A DNA stretch of 64,000 nucleotides, taken from UBA830 sp038146925. Its GTDB lineage: Bacteria; Pseudomonadota; Alphaproteobacteria; MPNO01; UBA830. Each line of letters starts with the position of its first letter. Position 1 is the first letter of the stretch. Below the pieces are notes generated by a model. It had not been told where the DNA came from and did not search any database. It saw nothing but the letters and a program-made list of their open reading frames with translations. A program made the translations under genes and the position numbers. The stretch is from positions 62,001 to 126,000 of the forward strand of contig JAYQSP010000010.1 in NCBI GenBank assembly GCA_038146925.1, written 5' to 3'. Positions 8,671-16,858 of the stretch are shown one piece after another.

Positions 8671-9627
8671 TCAGGCAGGAAGGTCTAACTTTCGGCGGCG
8701 ATTTCTGACCGTCCGCGCCAGCACGCCGTAGCGCGGCGCTCCCAGCATGGCCGCGACCTGCAGAATGCCCGCGACGACGGCGATCATGCCGGCGGCGCTG
8801 AGCGCATTGGGATTGCCCCACAATTGCGGACCGAATGCGGCCAGAAAATAGCCGCCGATACCGGCGATCGCGGCTACGGCGACGCTGAGCCACAACTGCC
8901 GTGCCAGATTGTCGGTCAGCATGCGCGCCGTGGCGGCGGGACAGATGAACATGGCGATGACGAGGATCGAACCTACGGCTTCGAATGCCGCGACGGCGGC
9001 GACGGCGACGATCACGATCAGGGCAGTCGATATGGTGCGCACCGGCAGACCGAGGCTGGCTGCGAGACCCGGGTCGAAGGTTGAAACTTTCAGCTCTTTG
9101 AAGAACGCGGCAATCAGCACGGCGATCGCGGCCGTCACGCCGATCAGGGTGACCAGCTGGCGCGGCATTGCGGCATAGGCATCTGCGGTCAGCAGATCGG
9201 ACCAGGCCGTCAGCCCCAGCCATAGGGTCGATTCCAGGTTTCCGTACAGCGCGTGTTCGGCGTCGATATGGACGTTCGACGCGCCGGTCTGTTCCAGCAG
9301 GACGATACCGCCTGCGAACATGGCGGTGAACACCACGCCCATGGCGGCGCCGGCTTCCATGCGCCCGACGCGGCGGATGATCTCGATCAGTCCGGCGGCG
9401 ATGACGGCCGCGGCCATCGCCCCCAGCATCAGGGGCAGGGTGGCGATGGTGCCGGCGACCAGGAAGCCGACCACGATGCCGGGCAGCGCGACATGGGAAA
9501 TGGCATCGCCGATCAGCGCCTGGCGGCGCAGCACCAGAAAATTTCCCAGCAGGCCGCAGCTGGTCGCGGCCAGCACCGCGACGAGAATCGCCGGCAGGTC
9601 GATCGACAGGAAATCCGCCGCCGTCAT
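8671..9627 (-). CDS. Metal (Mn/Zn/Fe) ABC transporter permease, second subunit
   Basis: A 318-residue inner-membrane protein of the ABC-3 family with about eight to nine hydrophobic segments. The hallmark sequences are GNFLVLRRQALIGDAISHVALPGIV near the N-terminus and EAVGSILVIAMFICPAATARMLTDN towards the C-terminus. It is the last gene of a four-gene importer. Its ATG overlaps the preceding permease stop by four bases, so the two permeases are probably made in equal amount and form a heterodimer. The exact metal cannot be read from the permease. Confidence 0.92.
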   Translation of the reverse strand: MTAADFLSIDLPAILVAVLAATSCGLLGNFLVLRRQALIGDAISHVALPGIVVGFLVAGTIATLPLMLGAMAAAVIAAGLIEIIRRVGRMEAGAAMGVVFTAMFAGGIVLLEQTGASNVHIDAEHALYGNLESTLWLGLTAWSDLLTADAYAAMPRQLVTLIGVTAAIAVLIAAFFKELKVSTFDPGLAASLGLPVRTISTALIVIVAVAAVAAFEAVGSILVIAMFICPAATARMLTDNLARQLWLSVAVAAIAGIGGYFLAAFGPQLWGNPNALSAAGMIAVVAGILQVAAMLGAPRYGVLARTVRNRRRKLDLPA

Positions 9628-10817
9628 GCGCTGTCGCGTTCCAGCGCGGCGACGATGTCTGCCGACAGCGCATCTTCGATCCGCCGTCCGCTCAGGGGGT
9701 TGAACGACAACGCAGCATCGGGGTGACGTTGCCGGTAGGCGCGCCACAATCTCTGCTGGTGTGCTGCCCCGGCCGCCGCCGCCGCGCCCCGTACGGTCAT
9801 CTGTCCGTGCGCATCCGTGTACCCGCGCCATCCGGCCAGGCAGCGGGCCAGGGCGTCCGGTGCCTGATATCCGTCCGCCATCGCCAGCAGCGCGCGGGTC
9901 TCCGCTGCCCGGAGACGCAGCCGAAGCCGGTGCAGGCTCCAGGCGATCACGCCGCGCCTCGGCGCGAACAGCAGGCTTGCCGTGAAAATGGCGGCGGCGG
10001 CAAGCACGATCACGGCGCCTGCCGGCATGTCCGGGAAAAGGGCCGAGATGCTGCCGCCGATCCATCCCGACAGCCCGCCGAACGCACCCGACAGCGCGAC
10101 CATGCGGCCCAGACGGTCGGTCCAGAAACGCGCAGCCGCCGGCGGAATGATGACTAGGGCAATGATCAGGATCAGGCCGACGGTCTTCAGGCCGATGGCG
10201 ACGATGGCGAGAAGCAGCGCCAGCATGATCAGGTCGATGCGCGCCACCCGCCAGCCCTGCGCGGCGGCGAAACCTTCGTCGAAGGCGACGGCGCCGAATT
10301 CCTTCATGAAGATCAGCGCAATGGCAATGGCGGCCACGGAAGCGCCGGCGATCAGCTGCGCCTCGCCGGCGGTCAGCGCGGCGGTCGACCCCAGCAGAAA
10401 GCTGTTCAGCCCGGCCTGCCCGGCGGCCTGTAAAGTCTGGATGTGACTCAGTAATACAATGCCGAATCCGAAGAACACGCTCAGCACCGTGCCGATGGCG
10501 GCGTCTTCCGCCAGGCGCGTGCGGTCGCGGATCCACTGCACCGCCAGGATGCCGATGGCGCCGGTCAGCGCCGCGCCGGCCATCAGCAGGGCGAGGTTGC
10601 GTCCGGTGCCGCCCAGCGCAACGCCTGCGAGAAAGGCCAGCGCTATTCCGGGCAGCGTGGCGTGGCTGATCGCGTCCGAAATCAGCGCGCGCTTGCGCAG
10701 GAACGAAAATACGCCGATGACGCCGCCGCCGATCCCCAGCGCGATGACGCCGGCCAGCACCACGGACGTGTTGTACCCGGCGCCGAACGTCAGAACCGCA
10801 AATGCTTCGGAAGTCAT
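9624..10817 (-). CDS. Metal (Mn/Zn/Fe) ABC transporter permease with C-terminal soluble extension
   Basis: A 397-residue ABC-3 family permease. Residues 1 to about 290 form the membrane domain (SFLRKRALISDAISHATLPGIALAF, TVGLILIIALVIIPPAAARFW). A soluble, Arg- and Ala-rich extension of about 100 residues follows (LRAAETRALLAMADGYQAPDALARCL, TVRGAAAAAGAAHQQRLWRAYRQRHPD). Such tails in TroC/MntC-type permeases resemble winged-helix modules of DtxR-type regulators; here that is inference from the pattern. A 33-base gap separates it from the ATPase gene. Confidence 0.9.
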   Translation of the reverse strand: MTSEAFAVLTFGAGYNTSVVLAGVIALGIGGGVIGVFSFLRKRALISDAISHATLPGIALAFLAGVALGGTGRNLALLMAGAALTGAIGILAVQWIRDRTRLAEDAAIGTVLSVFFGFGIVLLSHIQTLQAAGQAGLNSFLLGSTAALTAGEAQLIAGASVAAIAIALIFMKEFGAVAFDEGFAAAQGWRVARIDLIMLALLLAIVAIGLKTVGLILIIALVIIPPAAARFWTDRLGRMVALSGAFGGLSGWIGGSISALFPDMPAGAVIVLAAAAIFTASLLFAPRRGVIAWSLHRLRLRLRAAETRALLAMADGYQAPDALARCLAGWRGYTDAHGQMTVRGAAAAAGAAHQQRLWRAYRQRHPDAALSFNPLSGRRIEDALSADIVAALERDSA

Positions 10818-10850
10818 CTCAGGGCCGGTGCGAATCTGCGAAGCAGATCA

Positions 10851-11654
10851 TCAAGCCGTACGGGCGATCGCGCGGATTTCCGTCGCCGCCAGGCGGCCGC
10901 CATAGGCTTCCTGCAGGTTTTCCTCGGTCAGGATTTCAGCGACCGGGCCCGCGGCGACGGGGCGCACGTTCAGGATCAGGGCGTGGTCGAAATAGTCGCC
11001 GACGGTCTGCAGGTCGTGGTGGACGCAGACGACGGTCGCCCCATCCGCCCGAAGGTTGCGCATCACGTCGACGATGGCGCGCTCGGTAGCGGCGTCGACG
11101 CCGGCAAAAGGTTCGTCCATCAGATAGAGATCGGCGTCCTGCGCCAGCGCGCGGGCGAGAAACACCCGCTGCTGCTGTCCGCCGGACAGTTGGCCGATCT
11201 GCCGGTTCGCGAAATCGGCCATGCCGACGCGGTCGAGATGGGCGCGGGCGGCGTCGCGGTGGTGGCGGCGCACCGGGCGGCACCAGCCGATCCTGCCGTA
11301 CAGTCCCATAGCGACGACGTCTTCGGCGGAGGCCGGGAAATCCCAGTCGACGCTGGTGCGCTGCGGCACATAGGCGATGCGCTTGCGCGCCCGTTTCACC
11401 GGCGCGCCAAAGACGCGGATATCGCCGGCCAGCAGCGGCGTCAGGCCCAGAACGGCCCTGATCATGGTCGATTTTCCGGCGCCGTTGGGGCCGATCACCG
11501 CGACCAGGCTGTCGCCGGGTGTGTCGAAATCGAGATCCCATAAAGCCGGTTTGTCGTCATAGGCAACGGTCAGGCCGTGGACCGACAGAGGTGCGTTCTT
11601 GCTTTCTGCGTTGGCCGGAGCCGCGTCGAACGGAAGCAGGCGGGGCGGATTCAT
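10851..11654 (-). CDS. Metal ABC transporter ATP-binding protein
   Basis: A 267-residue ATPase of a Mn/Zn-type importer. Walker A is GPNGAGKST, the Q-loop lies in IAYVPQRTSVDWDFPAS, the signature is LSGGQQQRV, Walker B is LYLMDEPFAGVD and the H-loop is VVCVHHDL. The Q-loop phrase VDWDFP is typical of the manganese/zinc/iron branch. Its start overlaps the stop of the binding-protein gene, and the two permeases follow directly, giving the order binding protein, ATPase, permease, permease. Confidence 0.93.
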   Translation of the reverse strand: MNPPRLLPFDAAPANAESKNAPLSVHGLTVAYDDKPALWDLDFDTPGDSLVAVIGPNGAGKSTMIRAVLGLTPLLAGDIRVFGAPVKRARKRIAYVPQRTSVDWDFPASAEDVVAMGLYGRIGWCRPVRRHHRDAARAHLDRVGMADFANRQIGQLSGGQQQRVFLARALAQDADLYLMDEPFAGVDAATERAIVDVMRNLRADGATVVCVHHDLQTVGDYFDHALILNVRPVAAGPVAEILTEENLQEAYGGRLAATEIRAIARTA

Positions 11655-12622
11655 CGCGCTTTTCCCGCCGTCGCCAGCTGGCCGCCGAAGCCGCGTTCCG
11701 GCGCGTTGCCGCCAAGCGCCCGGACGATCGTGGTCACGTTGTGGTCGAACATGCCGAGATACGTGCCGGCGTAAGATCCTTTCGGTCCCATCGCGTCCGA
11801 GAAAAGCGCGCCGCCGATGCGGACCCGGTGACCCCGCGACGCGGCGCCTTCGATCAGGGCGCGGACATTGCGATCCGACACCGTGGTTTCGACGAAAACG
11901 GCGCCGATCCGGCGTTGTACCAGCGTTCCGACCAGGGATTCGATCTTGCGGATTCCCGCTTCGCTTTCAGTGCTGATGCCCTGGATGGCCAGAACGTCGA
12001 TACTGTAGGCGCGGCCGAAATAGCCGAACGCGTCATGTGCCGTCACCAGTGCGCGCGATGCCGGCGGGATCGACGCGATGGCGGCGCGTGCCCGGATGTG
12101 CAGTTTGTCCAGCTTCGCGAAATAGGCGGCCGCGTTGGCGCTGTAGAAATCGGCGTTCAGCGGGTCCAGTTTCGCCAGCGCCGAGACGCCCGCCTGCAGC
12201 GCCGTGCGCCAGAGCGCGGGATCCATCCAAACGTGGGGATCGTGCACCTTGCCGTCCCACGGCAGCAGGTTGCGGTCCGCCAGCGTATCGGCGACGGCGA
12301 TCACCGGCTTGCGATCCGCGAACCGCGCCAGCATGTCCAGCATCTGGGCTTCGAGATGCAGTCCGTTATAGAGGATGAGATCGGCGCCATTCAGCTTTGC
12401 GACATCGGACCGGGTGAGGCGATACAGATGCGGATCGACGCCTTCGCCTATCAGGGTCGTCACATGCGCGCGGTCCTGTGCGATTGCCGATAGCGGTTCG
12501 CCGATCTGGGCGATGGTCGCGACGACGGTTTTCTGGGCGTGGGCGGGCGCAGCCGCAAATATCGCCGCGGCGACCGAAAGCACTGCAGAAATCGCGCTCG
12601 CGAATGTGCTCGTAACTTTCAT
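11651..12622 (-). CDS. Metal ABC transporter substrate-binding protein (TroA/MntC-like)
   Basis: A 323-residue cluster A-I binding protein with a signal peptide (MKVTSTFASAISAVLSV... PAHAQ). Candidate metal ligands are His in GVDPHLY, His in VHDPHVWMDP, His in VTAHDAFGYFGRAY and Asp in LFSDAMGPKGSYAGTYLGMF. There is no long His-rich loop of the kind usual in zinc-specific ZnuA, which favours Mn (or Mn/Fe) over Zn, though this is only suggestive. ATG 12622 precedes the signal peptide directly; an upstream extension to 12679 lacks signal-peptide logic. It is the promoter-proximal gene of the importer operon. Confidence 0.9.
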   Translation of the reverse strand: MKVTSTFASAISAVLSVAAAIFAAAPAHAQKTVVATIAQIGEPLSAIAQDRAHVTTLIGEGVDPHLYRLTRSDVAKLNGADLILYNGLHLEAQMLDMLARFADRKPVIAVADTLADRNLLPWDGKVHDPHVWMDPALWRTALQAGVSALAKLDPLNADFYSANAAAYFAKLDKLHIRARAAIASIPPASRALVTAHDAFGYFGRAYSIDVLAIQGISTESEAGIRKIESLVGTLVQRRIGAVFVETTVSDRNVRALIEGAASRGHRVRIGGALFSDAMGPKGSYAGTYLGMFDHNVTTIVRALGGNAPERGFGGQLATAGKAR

Positions 12623-12710
12623 CCGTCCCTTCGTCCCCCTGCGGATTTTGGCTATTTTCGACTCTTTCGCAGACAACATGACTCTAGCGCGCCGTCCGGC
12701 TTTCGCAAGG

Positions 12711-12753
12711 GCTAATTATATAAAAGAAGGCTATAATAGTTAGCTTCTACTAA
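12711..12753 (-). promoter_or_regulatory. AT-rich promoter/operator region of the metal importer
   Basis: An AT-rich island in otherwise GC-rich DNA upstream of the binding-protein gene. It holds an imperfect inverted repeat, GCTAATTAT (12711-12719) and ATAGTTAGC (12736-12744), plus a further CTAA at 12750. On the minus strand TATATAAT (around 12713-12720) could serve as the -10. TTAG/CTAA half-sites recall DtxR/MntR-type operators, but the regulator is not known from this sequence. Confidence 0.4.
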
Positions 12754-12817
12754 TTCATGGCCGTCGGCGAATGTTGCCCGAAACGGGCCATTCAAAAAAT
12801 GTCGAAGGAACCTGTTT

Positions 12818-13446
12818 CTAGTTGCCGTATTTGACGCTGCAGCCGTAGGCGCGGGTCTTGGCAACCTCGACGGGCCGCCCGGCTTTCAGATCGGCGAGCG
12901 CCGCGCGTACGTGGTTGCGCGCGCCCTTGATGGAATCCGGGTGCCAGTTGGAATCGCTATCGATCGCGCCGTAATAGGCGAGGGTGCCGTCGGCGTCGAT
13001 CACCGCCATGGTCGGGGTGTGGCGGGCGGCGTATCGCCGGCCGATCGTGCCGTCGGGATCGAGCAGGGTGCCGGCGGGCGACGCGTCGCGCGACGCGTTC
13101 AGCTTCTCGGCTTCGGCGCCGTTGACATGGCCTTCCAGCCCGGGCGCGGAGGAGATGACCTGCAGCCAGACGACGCCCTCCTTCGCCGCGTCGCGCTACA
13201 GCGCCTGCATGTTGCCGCTGGTGTAATGTTTGCGAACGTAGGGACAATCGTGATTGGTCCATTCCAGGACCACGGTCCTGCCGCGCAGATCGGCGAGCGA
13301 GAGAGTCTTTCCGGCGCTGTTCGTGCCGGTGAAGGCGGGTGCAGGTTTGGCGATGTCCGGCGTCGCCGAGGCCGGGCCTGGCAGTCCGGTCAGCAGGACG
13401 GCAGTGGCGCCTGCAATCGCGAGGGGGAAAACGAACGTCGCTGCAT
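12818..13446 (-). pseudogene. Secreted redoxin / thioredoxin-like (AhpC-TSA family) protein, two lesions
   Basis: The frame-restored product is a periplasmic thioredoxin-fold protein of about 208 residues. It has a signal peptide from ATG 13446, FTGTNSAGKTLSLADLRG, VVLEWTNHDCPYVRKHYTSG with the active-site Cys, VVWLQVISSAPG, HTPTMAVIDADGTLAYYGAI and the tail AYGCSVKYGN. Two lesions are seen. A missing base in the G-run at 13423-13427 separates the ATG/MQRRSF start from the LAIAGATAVLL core of the signal peptide. A TAG at 13196-13198 falls between MQAL and RDAAKEGV, where relatives have Gln. Both would need correction for function. It lies between the metal importer and the acyl-CoA cluster, with no clear operon partner. 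Confidence 0.8.
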
Positions 13447-13471
13447 CGGTCTCTCCAACGGTCGGTCGGGG

Positions 13472-13900
13472 CTATTTACGTCTCACGAAACGGGATACGC
13501 CGCTCCGTTGTTTGGAACCGGCAGTTTTTTCATAGCGTGGATTGTCTTCGTCCATGCGTGCCAGCACGTCCTGGCACAGCAGGTTGAGCGCCGCCTTCTG
13601 CTCCCTGCTTTTCGCGTCGTATACGCCGGCGCGCAGATCGGCCGCCAGTTTCCGGTTGAGATGCGACAGCGCAGCTTCCGGCGGTTCCAGGGCATCGGCG
13701 CCGTACAGCGCGCGCAGTGTATCGAGCTCCTCGTCCCAGGCGGAAACACCGCCGGCCAGTTCACGCCGCGCGATACCCATGGCCGACGCTATCAGCGCGA
13801 CGTTGTAGCGCTGGCGGTTGGACATATCGGGCGCAACCTCGCCGGACAGGGTCTGTTCCGCGATGTCGAGCAGTTCGACGGCGTTCGGGCGGTTCCTCAT
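13472..13900 (-). CDS. Small DUF6285-like protein, probable partner of the adjacent kinase
   Basis: A 142-residue cytosolic helical protein (MRNRPNAVELLDIAEQTL..., MSNRQRYNVALIASAMGIARREL). It resembles the small proteins encoded next to APH-type kinases in acyl-CoA catabolic operons. ATG 13900 overlaps the kinase stop (ATGA), implying coupled translation and probable complex formation. In the Pseudomonas putida lva operon a small protein, LvaB, is required for activity of the kinase LvaA; an equivalent role here is inferred from gene order, not from identified residues. Confidence 0.72.
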   Translation of the reverse strand: MRNRPNAVELLDIAEQTLSGEVAPDMSNRQRYNVALIASAMGIARRELAGGVSAWDEELDTLRALYGADALEPPEAALSHLNRKLAADLRAGVYDAKSREQKAALNLLCQDVLARMDEDNPRYEKTAGSKQRSGVSRFVRRK

Positions 13901-14883
13901 TTCATGGCTCCCGTCAGACGCAGGCATTCGTATTCCAGTTCCGCGAGACGACGCCCGATCAGGGCGAGTTCGAGGCTCGGCTCTTCGCCGGACCGGTGGC
14001 GCATGGATTGCTGCAGCGCGATCACCGACCAGCGTACATGGGCCATGGTTTCCCAGTAGGCGACCAGGTCGCGGTCGACCGTGCGGCCGGATCCGTGTTC
14101 GTAGGCGTTGTAGAATACATTGCGTGCGGAGATTCCGCCGGCTTCAAGCTGCGGGCCGGAAAATCGCCAGCACCGGGCGCAGAACCAGGCGATGTCCTCG
14201 TGCGGATCGCCCCAGCCGGCGAATTCCCAGTCCAGCACGCCGGTCAGTTCTCCCTCGTGCACCATGTAATTGCCGGTGCGGAAATCGCGGTGGCACAGCA
14301 CGATCTCGCCCGCTGCCGGCGCGTTGTTCTCCAGCCAGCGGAGCGTCCATTCCAATACCGGATGCGGTTCCGGCAGTTCGTCGAGGTATCCGCGGTATTT
14401 CGCGATGGCGTCCAGCGCCGGCGATTCGGTGACCGCGTCGAGAAATTCAAGGTCGTTCCGTGGCGGATGGATGGCGTGTATGCGCGCCAGTTCGCTGCCC
14501 AGTTCGGTTGCCAGTTCCGGCTGTTCGCCCTGACGCGTGACACGGATGCCCAGCGCCTCGCCGGTTATGCGTTGCATCAGGTAGAACGTCTTACCCGCGA
14601 CAGCGGCGTCGCCGCAGTACCAGAACGGTTTCGGCACCGTCACCCCCGCGGCCTCGGCGGCCTTCAGCAGGGCGAATTGCTGGTCCAGCGGGCGGCTTTC
14701 GGCGATCGTCGCGGCGGCCTCCGCGCGCAGCACCATCTCGTGCGTGCCGTCGAAGTCGCCGCCCCTGATGACGACCGTCAGCGCCCGGTTTTCCTGAATC
14801 GCGCCCCCGGTCAGCAGGTTGCCGTCCTCGACTTTCACGCTGTCGGCGCCCGCGGCCTCGCGGATGAAGGGACCCAGGGGCAT
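13897..14883 (-). CDS. APH-like phosphotransferase (LvaA / ACAD10-type kinase)
   Basis: A 328-residue kinase-fold protein related to the aminoglycoside phosphotransferase part of ACAD10/ACAD11. Visible motifs are the nucleotide loop LLTGGAIQENRALTVVI, the catalytic loop LCHRDFRTGNYMVHEGELTGVLDWEFAGWGDPHEDIAWF (Brenner-type HxDxxxxN and DxE), and KPFWYCGDAAVAGKTFYLMQRITGE. Relatives phosphorylate hydroxyacyl-CoAs such as 4-hydroxyvaleryl-CoA before dehydrogenase-driven rearrangement. Direct adjacency to an acyl-CoA dehydrogenase (one base apart) supports that role over antibiotic resistance. Confidence 0.85.
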   Translation of the reverse strand: MPLGPFIREAAGADSVKVEDGNLLTGGAIQENRALTVVIRGGDFDGTHEMVLRAEAAATIAESRPLDQQFALLKAAEAAGVTVPKPFWYCGDAAVAGKTFYLMQRITGEALGIRVTRQGEQPELATELGSELARIHAIHPPRNDLEFLDAVTESPALDAIAKYRGYLDELPEPHPVLEWTLRWLENNAPAAGEIVLCHRDFRTGNYMVHEGELTGVLDWEFAGWGDPHEDIAWFCARCWRFSGPQLEAGGISARNVFYNAYEHGSGRTVDRDLVAYWETMAHVRWSVIALQQSMRHRSGEEPSLELALIGRRLAELEYECLRLTGAMK

Positions 14884-14884
14884 G

Positions 14885-16081
14885 TTAATCCCAGCTCCAG
14901 AAATCTATGCCTTCCGCCAGCAGGTGGCGCGACAGCACCATCTTGTGGGTTTCGGACGAGCCGTCCACCAGCCGCGCCTGGCGGGCGTAGCGGTACATCC
15001 ATTCCAGCGGCGTGTCCTTGGAATAGCCCCGCGCCCCGCGCAGCTGGATCGCCGTGTCGATCGCCTTGTGCAGGGTTTCCGACACCACCACCTTGGCCAT
15101 GGAGACTTCCTTGCGGGCGAAATCCCCGGCATCCAGCTTGACCGCCGCGCGCATGGTCAGCAGGCGGCCGATCTCGATCTGCATCGCGGCTTCGCCCAGC
15201 AGCCACTGGACGCCTTCGTGGTCCGCCAGCGTCTCGCCGAACGCCTTGCGCCCCGCCACGTAATCGAAGGTTTCCTCCAGCGCGCGCTTGGCCATGCCGG
15301 TCCAGCGCATGCAATGGGTCAGCCGCGCGGTCCCGAGGCGGATCTGCGTCACCTTCAGACCGTCGCCGACTTCCATCAGCCGGTTCTCGTCGGGGATTTC
15401 CAGCCCGTCGAACGAAATCTCGCAATGCCCGCCGTGTTCTTCCGGCCCCATGATCGGAATGCGCCGCAGGATTTCCCAGCCCGGCTGGCCGGCGTCGAAC
15501 AGGAACGCCGTCAAACCTTTGCGGCTGTCGTCCGACGTGCGCGCGATCAGGATGAAGTGCTGCGCTTCGCCGGCGCCGGTGATGAACCATTTACGGCCGT
15601 TGACCACCCAGGTGTCGCCCTTCTTCTCCGCCGTGGTCAGCATGGCCGACGGGTCGGACCCCGATCCCGGCGCCGGTTCGGTCATGGCGAAGGACGACCG
15701 TACCTTGCCGTCGACGATGGGCTGCAGCCAGCGTTCCTTCTGCGCCTCGGTGCCGATCTTGTTGAGGACGATCATGTTGCCGTCGTCCGGCGCCGCGGAA
15801 TTGAAGCAGACCGGGCCGAAGATCGACCGGTTCATTTCCTCGTAGCACGGTGTCATGCCGGCGACGTTCAGCCCCTGGCCGCCGCGCTCCTTCGGCATCT
15901 GCAGCGCCCACAGGCCCTCGGCCTTGACCCTGGCGCGGATGTCTTCCAGTACGTCTGGACGGATGTTTTCGTGTTCGTCGTAATTGGCGCGGTCGGCTTC
16001 CAGCGGGATGATGTGCGTATCCACGAAGGCGCGGATTCGGGCGCGGTAGTCGTCGATTTCCGGGGGCAGGGCGAAATCCAT
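14885..16081 (-). CDS. Acyl-CoA dehydrogenase (ACAD10/LvaC-like)
   Basis: A 398-residue FAD-dependent acyl-CoA dehydrogenase-fold enzyme. Key motifs are the FAD/substrate loop FAMTEPAPGSGSDPSAM, KWFITGAGEAQHFILIART and the C-terminal IQLRGARGYSKDTPLEWMYRYARQARLVDGSSETHKMVLSR. Its place directly upstream of an APH-like kinase mirrors the fused ACAD10/11 proteins of eukaryotes, where kinase and dehydrogenase domains act in sequence. Cytosolic; no signal peptide. The acyl substrate is unknown, with 4-hydroxyacyl-CoA derivatives the leading idea. Confidence 0.9.
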   Translation of the reverse strand: MDFALPPEIDDYRARIRAFVDTHIIPLEADRANYDEHENIRPDVLEDIRARVKAEGLWALQMPKERGGQGLNVAGMTPCYEEMNRSIFGPVCFNSAAPDDGNMIVLNKIGTEAQKERWLQPIVDGKVRSSFAMTEPAPGSGSDPSAMLTTAEKKGDTWVVNGRKWFITGAGEAQHFILIARTSDDSRKGLTAFLFDAGQPGWEILRRIPIMGPEEHGGHCEISFDGLEIPDENRLMEVGDGLKVTQIRLGTARLTHCMRWTGMAKRALEETFDYVAGRKAFGETLADHEGVQWLLGEAAMQIEIGRLLTMRAAVKLDAGDFARKEVSMAKVVVSETLHKAIDTAIQLRGARGYSKDTPLEWMYRYARQARLVDGSSETHKMVLSRHLLAEGIDFWSWD

Positions 16082-16099
16082 GATGTTCCTTGTTCTTTC

Positions 16100-16858
16100 T
16101 TACATGCCGCTGAGGCTGAGACCGCCGTCGATGGTGACGATCTCTCCGGTCATATAGCTTCCCGCGGGGGCGGTCAGCAACAGCAGGACCCCTTCCAGAT
16201 CTTTCACCTGTCCGAACCGGCGCTGCGCCACCCGTTTGACGATGCGTTCGCCTGCCGGGCCGGCCAGAAAATCGCGGTTGAGGTCGGTCTCGATATAGCC
16301 CGGCGCGATGGCGTTGACCGAGATGCCGTGGCGCGCCAGTTCCAGCGCCGAGGTCCGCGTCAGCTGGTTTATTCCGGCCTTCGACGCGGCATAGGCATGG
16401 ACCTGCCCGCTGGGGGTGACGCCCAGCATCGACGATATGTTGACGATGCGCCCGCCGGTTTCCGCCGCGATCAGGCGCTTCGATACCGCCTGCGTCATCA
16501 GGAAACAGCCCGTCAGGTTGGTGTCGATCACCTCGCGCCAGTCCTCCGGCGGTGTATCGACCAGCGCGTTGTTCGTGACCGTGCCGGCGTTGTTGATCAG
16601 GACCGTCACCGGCCCGAAAACCTGTTCCGCGGCGGTCAGCGCCGCCTCGATGCCGGCGGGGTCGGTCACGTCGAGGGCGACGGGCAAGGTGTCGCCGCCG
16701 ATTTCGTCTGCGGCTTCGGCGCATTTGTCCGCGCGCCGGGCGGCCAGCACGACCGACGCGCCGGCATCGGCAAGAAACCCGGCGAACGCGCGTCCAAGTC
16801 CCGACGACGCGCCTGTGACCAGCGCCACCTGTCCGGCAAGCGAAAAATCGGCAGTCAT
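16100..16858 (-). CDS. Short-chain dehydrogenase/reductase (LvaD / FabG-like)
   Basis: A 252-residue classical SDR. The cofactor motif is TGASSGLGRAFAGFLADAG, with NNAGTVTN, the active-site Ser in NISSMLG, then YAASKAGINQLTR (YxxxK), and VNAIAPGYIETDLN. ATG 16858 overlaps the dehalogenase stop by ATGA, fixing the start and coupling the two genes. It is probably a 3-hydroxyacyl-CoA dehydrogenase of the pathway. The C-terminus (GEIVTIDGGLSLSGM) is intact. Confidence 0.9.
   Translation of the reverse strand: MTADFSLAGQVALVTGASSGLGRAFAGFLADAGASVVLAARRADKCAEAADEIGGDTLPVALDVTDPAGIEAALTAAEQVFGPVTVLINNAGTVTNNALVDTPPEDWREVIDTNLTGCFLMTQAVSKRLIAAETGGRIVNISSMLGVTPSGQVHAYAASKAGINQLTRTSALELARHGISVNAIAPGYIETDLNRDFLAGPAGERIVKRVAQRRFGQVKDLEGVLLLLTAPAGSYMTGEIVTIDGGLSLSGM

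Noticed and set aside
4421..13198. Stop-codon reassignment, because TAA and TAG both replace expected Gln codons
   Set aside because: Many intact genes in the window end with TAA or TAG at the right length (pagL, the FkbM gene, cobO), so both codons act as stops here.
13897..14883. Aminoglycoside resistance kinase
   Set aside because: The APH-like fold is present, but the gene is coupled to an acyl-CoA dehydrogenase and other acyl-CoA genes, which fits an LvaA/ACAD10-type metabolic kinase better.
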